Shown piece by piece: positions 17,680 through 24,967 of a stretch of 64,000 nt of DNA; position 1 is the first letter of the stretch, and each line of letters starts with the position of its first letter. Under the pieces are notes generated by a model that saw nothing but the letters and a program-made list of their open reading frames with translations, was not told the DNA's origin and made no database searches. Origin of the DNA: Candidatus Poribacteria bacterium (GTDB taxonomy: Bacteria; Poribacteria; WGA-4E; WGA-3G); assembly GCA_022825825.1 (NCBI GenBank), contig JAJDWA010000059.1, positions 1-64,000 on the forward strand, given 5' to 3'. The position numbers and the translations under genes are program-made.

Positions 17680-19719
17680 TTAATCCTCAGGCCAGTACCG
17701 CCTGACCGTTCTCGGATCTACGTTTAGTGCCTCTGCAGCTTCAGCAAGGTTTGTGTATATGTTTTGTGCCCGGCGATAAATACTCTCTTCAATTTGCGAA
17801 AAGGTCATGCCGCCGAAATAGATATAGCCGTGCTCTCCAGCCAAACGCTTAGATAGAACTCTCAAATCGAGGTGGACAGTCCGCATCTGACCATTCAGAT
17901 TTTTGTCCCGCCATCGAATATGTGCGAAATTCTCCAAGATGAAAACGAGGATTGGCTCGATAAGAAGTCTTCTGGTTTCCTCATAAGAAAACCGTCCGAG
18001 CTCGCGCGAAGGTTCTATAGATGTTCGAAGTGAGTTGTCATCTTCTGCCCAATACGACAGCCACATATTGAGCCTCTCGATAGAAATATTCAATTCTGTC
18101 GCAGCCTCTTCTGTGTTACCACCATGTTCCTTTACACTCTCGTGCAGAACCGCTGCAAGGCTCCCCTTGAAGGTTTTCCCTACTATACTGACTAAATCAG
18201 CTTCCTCTATTGGTTCGGGATCCATTCTATGTCGAAGATTTGATAATTGAGAAATAGCGTTGTCAATCACCTCCTTAATACGTTCTAATAAATCAAGAAA
18301 CGGGAACCAAGTCGTGTTCCATTCGACTCTCCAATCATCAATTCTGCGTTTGGCTCTAACGGCACGCTCACGCCCATAATTAGAGAACTCCATCCACCAC
18401 CTGGCGATTTGATCGTCAGTGACACCCGACTCCGCATCAGCGATAAACTGAGAGAACACTACGACCGGCAAATCGAAAAGGTTCCTATACACCGGTGTTT
18501 CTGATGTTTCCGAGGAGTGCCTTTCCGGTCCATCTCTCCTGGAACTTGTATCGTCTCTATACCGCTGGATATTTGGTGGAAGGTCGTTCGGCAAAATCAC
18601 TTCGCCTTGGGACTCAGCAGCCGCGCTTTTGAGGCATTGTTCTAACTCTCGAACGTTGCCGGGCCAATTATATCTTTGGAACAATTCCATCACTTCTTCA
18701 TTAACCCCGTACGTTGGTCTACCACTTTCTTGTTCAATACGCTGCAGAAAGTACGCGACGAGCAAGGAAATATCCTCTATCCGTTCTCGCAACGGCGGCA
18801 GAGAAATTTTATAGCCGCAGAGACGATGGAACAAATCCAATCGGAATTCCCCTCGTTCCACCATTTCCTCTAAATTCTGATTGGTAGCACAAATGACACG
18901 CACATCCACGCTACGCATCCGATTTTCGCCTAATCGCGAGAGCTCTCCTGTTTGCAGTACATTGAGTAGTTTCATTTGTAGTGCTGGTGACATATTGGCA
19001 ACTTCATCAAGAAAAAGGGTACCGCCATTAGCGAACTCAAATCGCCCAGGTTGCCCCTCTGGTCTTGCACCTGCGAAGGCACCCCTTACATGACCAAACA
19101 ACTCGCTCTCCAAGAGTGTATCTGGGAGTGCGCCACAATCAACTGTGACAAACCTTTCCGATGCACGATCACTTTCTTTATGAATTAAGCTCGCAACCAA
19201 CCCTTTCCCCGTGCCTGGTTCACCCTCAAGAAGCACTGAGACGTTAAAGCTGGCTGCGAGTCCGATCTTTCTATTAAGTTCAAACATTACTTCACTTTCC
19301 CCTACAAGAAAAGACTGGTTCCCAGGCATTTCTCCTCCGGAATCTGAGGATGTGTCACTTCGGGCAGATAGCCGATCAAACGCCTGATCAAGCACCTCAG
19401 AGATATGTTCCATAGTAGTGTCTTTAGACAGAACATCCAATGCTCCCAGACGCATTGCCCTTCTCGCTGTCTGCCCTCCCGCTTTGATCACAATTACAAT
19501 TACCTCTGGGTATTCGCTCTTAATTCGCTCCAACGCATCTAAACCACTTAGCCCTGACAATTCCACATTGAGCAAGACAACTTTCAGATTCTCGGATTCA
19601 ATTTTTTCCAAGCCTTCGTCTACGGTGCCAACGATGATAGGAAAATAGTCCCTATCCGTTAGGAAATTCCCCAATTCACCAGAACTTTGACTGCTGTCAA
19701 TTATCAATACTTTCTTCAA
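17680..19719 (-). CDS. Sigma54-dependent transcriptional activator with pseudo-receiver and two HTH motifs
   Basis: The 679 residues comprise a receiver-like domain (1-115), an AAA+ sigma54 activator domain (about 137-375), an unusual C-terminal region (about 380-600) and two Fis-like helix-turn-helix motifs (about 524-553, HGGNTEEAATELNISIERL; and 655-676, NLAEAAEALNVDPRTVRRYW). The AAA+ domain keeps Walker A GEPGTGKG (166-173), Walker B GTLFLDEV (233-240) and NWPGNVRELE (351-360). The sigma54-contact loop reads GAFAGA (213-218) instead of GAFTGA. In the receiver the phospho-acceptor Asp is Asn51 (VVLLNVELSG) and the Thr/Ser switch residue is absent, so it is unlikely to be phosphorylated. 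It is transcribed away from the sigma54 promoter at about 20041 and is the obvious candidate activator of that promoter and the related ones at 20812, 21853 and 32939. Confidence 0.88.
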   Translation of the reverse strand: MKKVLIIDSSQSSGELGNFLTDRDYFPIIVGTVDEGLEKIESENLKVVLLNVELSGLSGLDALERIKSEYPEVIVIVIKAGGQTARRAMRLGALDVLSKDTTMEHISEVLDQAFDRLSARSDTSSDSGGEMPGNQSFLVGESEVMFELNRKIGLAASFNVSVLLEGEPGTGKGLVASLIHKESDRASERFVTVDCGALPDTLLESELFGHVRGAFAGARPEGQPGRFEFANGGTLFLDEVANMSPALQMKLLNVLQTGELSRLGENRMRSVDVRVICATNQNLEEMVERGEFRLDLFHRLCGYKISLPPLRERIEDISLLVAYFLQRIEQESGRPTYGVNEEVMELFQRYNWPGNVRELEQCLKSAAAESQGEVILPNDLPPNIQRYRDDTSSRRDGPERHSSETSETPVYRNLFDLPVVVFSQFIADAESGVTDDQIARWWMEFSNYGRERAVRAKRRIDDWRVEWNTTWFPFLDLLERIKEVIDNAISQLSNLRHRMDPEPIEEADLVSIVGKTFKGSLAAVLHESVKEHGGNTEEAATELNISIERLNMWLSYWAEDDNSLRTSIEPSRELGRFSYEETRRLLIEPILVFILENFAHIRWRDKNLNGQMRTVHLDLRVLSKRLAGEHGYIYFGGMTFSQIEESIYRRAQNIYTNLAEAAEALNVDPRTVRRYWPED

Positions 19720-19943
19720 TATCTTACCTCCTATGTTAACAATTATCTTTTTTCGACTTCAGGTTTTCACATATACACAAGATTCGATTATTCTTCTAAT
19801 TTGTAGCGAAGCTTTTCCTACCTGCGGGTCCCTGTGTTTCATCCTTCGGTGCCGGTCAACGGAATGTATCCATAAGAAATGGTATAGCTCAAAAACGCTC
19901 AACACAAGAAAAAGTTTACAAGAATGTCAGTCCGATTTTCTTT

Positions 19944-20054
19944 GCAAAACTTGTGCTGTTTTTTGCAAAGTTCGTGTTGACTCGGACAAAACTTATGCTA
20001 AAATCGCCATTTTTCTACCTGTAACTGCCCAAATTTGTTTGGCATGAATCTTGC
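19944..20054 (+). promoter_or_regulatory. Sigma54 promoter P1 with three upstream activator sites
   Basis: The -24/-12 element is TTGGCATGAATCTTGC, with GG at 20041-20042 and GC at 20053-20054, the required 12-base offset. The start would be near 20066. Upstream lie three related 13-mers starting at 19944 (GCAAAACTTGTGC), 19965 (GCAAAGTTCGTGT) and 19986 (ACAAAACTTATGC), exactly 21 bases apart. The last begins 55 bases before the GG. It drives the small lipoprotein gene at 20201 and lies between that gene and the divergent activator gene. Confidence 0.85.
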
Positions 20055-20200
20055 GGAACTAATAGTGTAAATTGTCAGTTTGTGCAGATTCGGTTCTGCC
20101 ATAAAGCTGTTTTATATTTATTGCGAAACATTATAGAGCAAAACATATGAATCTACAAGTATTTTTAGATAGGAAACTTAGATATTTTAGGAGATGGACA

Positions 20201-20620
20201 ATGAAAGCATATTACGGTTTAAGTAAGAAAGTTGCCAACGCACTGTTGCTATTTCCATTACTTTTCTCTTTCGGGTGTGCGAATTTAACGGAAACTCTCT
20301 TCACAGAACAGGAGTTTGTGCTGATCGATCAAAAAATATCGGAAAAGCCCGTATTCCATGGTGTTGTTTATTCTGTCCCAGAAAGAGCAAAAATTTATAA
20401 GATTGTACTCCTCGGTACTGGCAAAGTTCAAAATTATGAGATTTCTGTCCGCGATAAAAAGAATAATTGGAAACCGGTGAAACATATAAAAAGAGCCATT
20501 GAGTTTCCGTTTGAGATTGCGCTTACTGCTGATACAGATGCTATCAAAATATCCCACTACTCTATTGTTGGAAGGGGTCGTGTTGATACGATTCAGCTTT
20601 ACACATTGGTTGAGAAATAA
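20201..20620 (+). CDS. Small lipoprotein, member of a three-paralogue family in this window
   Basis: The 139-aa product starts at the ATG at 20201, set by AGGAGA at 20189-20194; an in-frame ATG at 20147 lacks a ribosome binding site. A signal peptide ends at FSFGC (Cys26), a probable lipidation site. The mature part is beta-rich with the pattern V.Y.VPE...IYKIVLLGTGKV..YEI and a closing GRGRVDTIQLYTLVEK. It aligns with the lipoproteins at 35535 (IRILGEGEVRHIGVW ... IGQIDAVEFYTTVSK) and 36162. The family function is unknown to me; the fold may be a galactose-binding-like beta sandwich (speculative). It is the first gene after sigma54 promoter P1. Confidence 0.8.
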   Translation: MKAYYGLSKKVANALLLFPLLFSFGCANLTETLFTEQEFVLIDQKISEKPVFHGVVYSVPERAKIYKIVLLGTGKVQNYEISVRDKKNNWKPVKHIKRAIEFPFEIALTADTDAIKISHYSIVGRGRVDTIQLYTLVEK

Positions 20621-20736
20621 GGCTTTTCAAATCAATTATTAGTAGGATGGACGCAATTTTCCCATAACCTCTCCGGACGATGGGTTTCCGTAGGCGAGTT
20701 TTCAAACTTTCGCCTGTGAGGGTTGCGTCTATATAA

Positions 20737-20825
20737 GCAAGACTCATGCTGTTTTGGACAAAACTTGTGCTGGAATCGTTATTTTTCGCCCAATATCTGA
20801 TAAATTTGCTTGGCATGAATCTTGC
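20737..20825 (+). promoter_or_regulatory. Sigma54 promoter P2 with two upstream activator sites
   Basis: TTGGCATGAATCTTGC has GG at 20812-20813 and GC at 20824-20825. Activator-like sites start at 20737 (GCAAGACTCATGC) and 20758 (ACAAAACTTGTGC), 21 bases apart; the second lies 54 bases before the GG. Predicted start is near 20837. Downstream are only a 43-codon reading frame and a candidate structured RNA. Confidence 0.85.
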
Positions 20826-20870
20826 TCATATTGGCTGAGGTATATACAAAAATTAGGCGGGTATAAAAAA

Positions 20871-21002
20871 ATGTTGTATTTTATATTGATTTATGCTATA
20901 ATCTTTTTTGGCATCCGTAAAATCCTTTACAGGTGGTTCGGCGAGAGGTCTAGTCTCCCGAACCGCGGCACTGCCAAGAGTAGATTGCCAGTGCGTGTTT
21001 AA
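20871..21002 (+). CDS. Small membrane peptide (43 aa)
   Basis: An ATG at 20871, preceded by a weak purine-rich TTAGGCGGG, opens a 43-codon frame. It encodes a hydrophobic N-terminal helix (LYFILIYAIIFFGI, residues 2-15) and a basic C-terminal tail rich in Arg and Lys. This is the layout of single-span small membrane proteins with the tail in the cytoplasm. It begins about 34 bases after the predicted P2 transcription start, the right place for a first gene. No homologue is recognised. It could also be a chance frame in a noncoding transcript. Confidence 0.45.
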   Translation: MLYFILIYAIIFFGIRKILYRWFGERSSLPNRGTAKSRLPVRV

Positions 21003-21094
21003 GTATATCATACATCACAGTTGATGTGCGTGATATTTTAAACAGCGTAGTAATTAGACTTGATTTTTTTCGGAAAATCTTGTATCATTACGAA

Positions 21095-21187
21095 TGGACG
21101 TTGGAGACGGATTGCCGGGGTAGGTCCCTCTACCTCCCGTCTCCACCCAACTGGCAATTGGGTATGCGTCTGAAAATACAACGTCCA
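21095..21187 (+). ncRNA. Candidate structured RNA with a three-way junction
   Basis: A closing helix pairs TGGACGTTG (21095-21103) with CAACGTCCA (21179-21187), perfectly over 9 bp. Inside are two hairpins. One pairs GAGACGG (21104-21110) with CCGTCTC (21137-21143) and continues, after a six-base bulge, as GGGGTAG/CTACCTC (one G-T pair) with a 6-base loop. The other is ACCCAA/TTGGGT (21145-21150 with 21158-21163) with a 7-base loop. A T-rich stretch (TTTTTTG) follows at about 21198. It lies about 260 nt downstream of sigma54 promoter P2's predicted start. It matches no RNA family I can name. Confidence 0.5.
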
Positions 21188-21422
21188 AATACCCTAATTT
21201 TTTGATTTACTGATGATTGTGTATCTATACATCACAGTCGTGTACTGGTTTTGTTAGTGATGCACTGGATATCAGTCCCTGAATGGTTTAGGACTTGCGC
21301 CAACGTCTTTGTTAGCGAGGTTTTAAATCTCGTCAGCTGCGCGTGGTATGTCCGAACTCATGGAAAAATGCGTAAGTTCTATATATGCGTAAGTTCTATA
21401 TATATGACATTGCAAGTGGTAT

Positions 21423-21738
21423 TATACCAAATTAACGCGATCTGTCTCGGTAGGTGCGGTTTCCTAACCGCACTATAACTGTCGACTTAAGGGTATATCA
21501 TCTTGCTGGAGGGAAACTTTCTAAGCCCGATTTAGGCCCCCAAGGTAGGCGCGTTTTGGAAACGCGCCTGTCACTGTGCTGAAGAGTGCCTAACGGCGCG
21601 TTTAGAAAACGCGCCTACCAGGGGGTGGCGTACCGCTAAATTGACGCCTATGGTGCGGTTTCCTAACCAATGCAGAATACCACACGCGTATGCTGCCTAA
21701 TGCCAATAAAACAAGATAAATCCAGTTAATTTGGTATT
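21423..21738. mobile_element. MITE-like element with TACCAAATTAAC terminal inverted repeats, carrying a nested repeat
   Basis: The left end TATACCAAATTAAC and the right end GTTAATTTGGTATTA are inverted repeats. Inside are the GGTAGGTGCGGTTTCCTAACC hairpin next to the left end and AACAAGATAAATCCA next to the right end, both shared with the copy at 33064-33153. No coding potential is seen. A separate double-hairpin element (21522-21647) sits inside it, which explains its greater length. Confidence 0.65.
21522..21647 (-). repeat. Double-hairpin element, complete copy nested in a MITE-like element
   Basis: Read on the minus strand it matches 57629-57750, with hairpins GGCGCGTTTTCTAAACGCGCC-type and GGCGCGTTTCCAAAACGCGCC-type flanking CTTCAGCACAG. 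Both hairpins are intact here. Confidence 0.75.
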
Positions 21739-21754
21739 ATATGCCGACTTCTTT

Positions 21755-21866
21755 GCAAAAGTTATGCAGATTTTTGCAAAACTTTTGTGAATTTGGACAG
21801 AACTTGTGCTGGAATCGTCTGTTTTCTACCCGAAAATTGCCCGAATTTGCTTGGCATGAAATTTGC
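21755..21866 (+). promoter_or_regulatory. Sigma54 promoter P3 with three upstream activator sites
   Basis: TTGGCATGAAATTTGC has GG at 21853-21854 and GC at 21865-21866. Activator-like sites start at 21755 (GCAAAAGTTATGC), 21776 (GCAAAACTTTTGT) and 21797 (ACAGAACTTGTGC), again exactly 21 bases apart; the last lies 56 bases before the GG. The start near 21878 gives a leader of about 72 nt before the VWA gene. It probably drives the VWA, membrane-protein, WD40-dockerin and cohesin genes. Confidence 0.87.
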
Positions 21867-21949
21867 TTTTAACATCATAAGGAAATCACATCAGAGGAAG
21901 TGGATAAATTTATTAGATCAAATCTGATTTTTAAGAAGGGGAGAAAGTT

Positions 21950-24187
21950 TTGAAAAATATAAATATATATAAGTTGATAATTGGAATTGTATTTCTCATG
22001 TTTATGTTCTCAAGCGTTGGGTGGAGTCAATCCGCTCACTCTGTCGCGGACATTGTGCTTATTATTGACAGTTCGGGCAGTATGGCAACCAACGATTGGC
22101 AGGAAAAACGCAAAGATGCAGCAAAGCAATTCATAGATTTAGCCGACTCTAATGTCCAAATCGGGGTTGTTGATTTTGATAGTTGGGCAGTAACGCGTGC
22201 TGAGCTTACCTTTCCTATTGGTGATGGAAAACGTGACTTAAAGAATGCTGTTGATACTATTGATGCTAATGGTGGAACTAATATAGATGCAGGCCTCCGT
22301 GAAGGGTTTAAGGTATTATCTGATTCCATGACTTTCACGGCAAGGAAGGCGGCAGTACTGCTCACCGATGGCCAAGGGTCTTTCACAGACGTGGCAGACT
22401 ATGTGACAAACGGATGGTCTGTTTATACAATCGGATTAGATGCAAGTGGAAGTGTTGATAGAGATTTGCTTGAGGACATCGCGGATGCTACGTTGGAAGG
22501 CGAATATTATTCGGTAACTCTGGATAATATTCAGTTAGTCTACAACAAAATCCTTGCCAAGATTACTCGGAAATCTGTTGTTCTTGCAAGTCCAAGCGGA
22601 TACATCAATCAGGGTCAGACAATTGAGAAAGGGGTTAGCATTGATGAATGGGTTACAAAAGCAGATTTTACCTTAAGTTGGGGAGGAAGCACTATTGAAA
22701 TGGTGCTTGTTGATCCCAGCGGGACAGTCATAACACCAGACATCGCCCCTACTTTGGGTATTAACTATCAAGTTGCCCCAACTTATGTTATCTATACCGT
22801 TGATAATCCGATGCAAGGGGAATGGAAAATGCGAATAACAGGAACGGATATTCCACCTGGGGGTGAACCTTATAGCATTGTTGTTACCGGCACGTCAGAT
22901 TTCGTTACCAATCTGCTCGCCTTTGAGCCGACTTATGCTATTGGGGATACCGTCCGTATCGGTATTCGCATTTCGGAAAAAACGGGGGACACAGCGGAAC
23001 CCATAATAGGTGCTACGACTTCAGCCACCATTGTTCGCCCAAACGGACGCATTGAAACGGTTAACCTGTTTGATGATGGCGCGCATAACGATGATGCAGA
23101 TGGAGACGGTATCTATGCCGCGGATTACACCAATGTGGATATACTGGGAACCTATCTGATACGCGTTTCTGTTCAAAACGGGTTCTCGCGTGAAGTTCAA
23201 CACCAGATTATCGTTGGTGCTATTGATAATGTCTTCGTTGATGGATCAACCTTGATACCCGCTGCGGGGGCAACCCTCAAAAAGGCACCAAAACTTATCA
23301 GTGCTGTAATATCAGGCCCCGCAGGGAAAATTGATAGCGACTCTATTGTGCTGAAAATTGATGGGGCAGTTGTTCCACATACCTATGATGTTACAAATCA
23401 ACTCGTTTTGTTTGAACCGGCAAAGTTATCCCGCGGCACGCACGCCGTCTCATTAGGTGTTAATAATACTATTGAAACAAACTGGTCTTTTACCATCGAG
23501 TCAGCGGGTATATCTCGCTTTAATATATTGATGGTTCTTCTTGACAACGAACTAGACCTGCTTGCTGCCCCCGGTCTCAGCACGCAAGCAGGTGCAAGGG
23601 TGTTTATTGTGAACTGCGGTTTGCAAGGCATCAACGTCGATGCCCGCTACACGCTGACAGCGAAAAATCTGCGGACAGGAGCAGAAGCTATTTCTGGTGA
23701 TGCAGAGACAACTCAAGCAGTGTTGGCAGATATGAACGACAACAGCGTTGTTCAAGCCGGGGACATATTGGCGGTAACATTACGCGACGCACAAGGAACT
23801 ATCGTCGCCGGCCCGATCTTACAAACGGTGACCTATACAGATATTCACAACGCTTATTTGAGGGTTCAGTTGACGGTTGAAGATGTCCTGCCGAAAAGGA
23901 CAGTGCTCGCGCAGAACTACCCAAACCCGTTTAATCCTGAAACATGGATACCCTATCAGCTAAGCGATCCAGCTGAAGTCTCAATTCAGATTTACGACGG
24001 TGCGGGACATTTGGTTCGGACGCTAAATATAGGTAAAAAGCCCGCAGGTGCGTATATGACGCGTTCGCGAGCTGCGTATTGGGATGGCAAAAATGACAGC
24101 GGTGAACAGGTTGCAAACGGGATATATTTCTATATGCTCAAGACACCGAAATTTTCCGCTACGCGTCGGATGGTCATTCTGAAGTAG
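21950..24187 (+). CDS. Exported VWA-domain protein with C-terminal T9SS-like sorting module
   Basis: The 745-aa protein starts at TTG 21950, placed by AAGGGGAG about 7 bases upstream. A signal peptide (about 1-26) is followed by a von Willebrand A domain (about 32-200) with an intact metal site: DSSGS (40-44), the Thr of NGGTNIDAGL and the Asp of VLLTDGQGS. Two beta-sandwich regions follow, the second containing FDDGAHNDDADGDGIYAADY, typical of choice-of-anchor/Ig-like exoproteins. From about 645 comes the C-terminal module, AQNYPNPFNPETWIPYQL through YWDGKNDSGEQVANGIYFY, resembling FlgD-like Ig and type IX sorting domains. It probably binds a ligand or protein at the cell surface via metal. 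It is the first gene behind sigma54 promoter P3. Confidence 0.88.
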   Translation: MKNINIYKLIIGIVFLMFMFSSVGWSQSAHSVADIVLIIDSSGSMATNDWQEKRKDAAKQFIDLADSNVQIGVVDFDSWAVTRAELTFPIGDGKRDLKNAVDTIDANGGTNIDAGLREGFKVLSDSMTFTARKAAVLLTDGQGSFTDVADYVTNGWSVYTIGLDASGSVDRDLLEDIADATLEGEYYSVTLDNIQLVYNKILAKITRKSVVLASPSGYINQGQTIEKGVSIDEWVTKADFTLSWGGSTIEMVLVDPSGTVITPDIAPTLGINYQVAPTYVIYTVDNPMQGEWKMRITGTDIPPGGEPYSIVVTGTSDFVTNLLAFEPTYAIGDTVRIGIRISEKTGDTAEPIIGATTSATIVRPNGRIETVNLFDDGAHNDDADGDGIYAADYTNVDILGTYLIRVSVQNGFSREVQHQIIVGAIDNVFVDGSTLIPAAGATLKKAPKLISAVISGPAGKIDSDSIVLKIDGAVVPHTYDVTNQLVLFEPAKLSRGTHAVSLGVNNTIETNWSFTIESAGISRFNILMVLLDNELDLLAAPGLSTQAGARVFIVNCGLQGINVDARYTLTAKNLRTGAEAISGDAETTQAVLADMNDNSVVQAGDILAVTLRDAQGTIVAGPILQTVTYTDIHNAYLRVQLTVEDVLPKRTVLAQNYPNPFNPETWIPYQLSDPAEVSIQIYDGAGHLVRTLNIGKKPAGAYMTRSRAAYWDGKNDSGEQVANGIYFYMLKTPKFSATRRMVILK

Positions 24188-24276
24188 GTATATTGATTTT
24201 ATTTTGCGAAAACGCCTTATTCCGTTTAGGTGATAATTAGGCGATATGCTCAATTGCGATTTGTAGGAGGTATTTC

Positions 24277-24933
24277 ATGCGTTACTTACGCTCAGTTGTG
24301 GATTACATTGATACGTTGGAAGCGGGTGAGACATTCCGAAGATTGTTTTCAACCGGGTTAAAAATTTCTGGCGTGTTAATTTTAAGTGCTACTGTTTTAT
24401 TAGGAATTGTAATTTTGATTTGGGTCGGTGAGAAATTCCCACCCGCGATGGCTGCTGCCATTATCGTGACTGCAATCATCGTTCACTATGGTATAGCAGC
24501 TATTATGCTGTTTTGGAATCGCGCCAATAAAATATCAGAACTTGGCGAGGAATCACATCTTACGTTTGCCCCCATTATGAGTGTCACGTGCCGACTTACT
24601 GGCGAAAATTCCTGTCTTTTCTTCATTACGTTGGGATTTAGCCTCTTTATTTTTCTTTGCTTTGCACCCATTCTACTAAAATCTACTCTACGTGAAATCA
24701 CATATAGTGAGATTCCGAATGATGTTAACATATATCTAATCGGAATCGGGATAGTTATATTTTTCTTCTGTATTCTCACTGGGATATTTTTATTAGTATT
24801 CTTTTATATTATCGCGGAGTACGCTGGCTTGATCGGGGACATAGCAACGAACATCAAGAGTATTGAGACGATATTGTCGTCCGCGGAGACTACCCCAGAA
24901 CTACATGAGGAAAATCCATCAGAAGAGGGGTAA
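24277..24933 (+). CDS. Hypothetical membrane protein, four transmembrane segments
   Basis: The 218 residues include four strong hydrophobic segments (about 30-50, 57-79, 111-131 and 152-178) and a soluble C-terminal tail ending in acidic residues. I recognise no family. TAGGAGG precedes the ATG. It sits between the VWA gene and the WD40-dockerin gene, 34 bases before the latter's GTG start, and is the only gene in this cluster without an exported soluble domain. It may help localise or export its neighbours, but nothing in the sequence shows this. Confidence 0.75.
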   Translation: MRYLRSVVDYIDTLEAGETFRRLFSTGLKISGVLILSATVLLGIVILIWVGEKFPPAMAAAIIVTAIIVHYGIAAIMLFWNRANKISELGEESHLTFAPIMSVTCRLTGENSCLFFITLGFSLFIFLCFAPILLKSTLREITYSEIPNDVNIYLIGIGIVIFFFCILTGIFLLVFFYIIAEYAGLIGDIATNIKSIETILSSAETTPELHEENPSEEG

Positions 24934-24967
24934 AAGGATTGGTGCCGCATTTATTCAAGGAGAAGTC

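Noticed and set aside
20147..20200. Longer start of the small lipoprotein at 20147
   Set aside because: The ATG at 20201 has a good AGGAGA ribosome site and gives a proper lipoprotein signal; the longer form does not.
21101..21149. Integron attC site (GTTGGAG ... ACCCAAC)
   Set aside because: The 5' core does not fit GTTRRRY, there is no integrase and no gene cassettes.
21104..21150. tRNA-like or tmRNA 3' end (CCGTCTCCACCCA resembles one)
   Set aside because: No TTCRA T-loop, no acceptor partner and no CCA in the right place; the three-way junction explains the pairing better.
24863..24967. Longer N-terminus of the WD40-dockerin protein
   Set aside because: It overlaps the preceding membrane-protein gene, is highly basic, and places the signal peptide internally; the GTG at 24968 has GGAG upstream.
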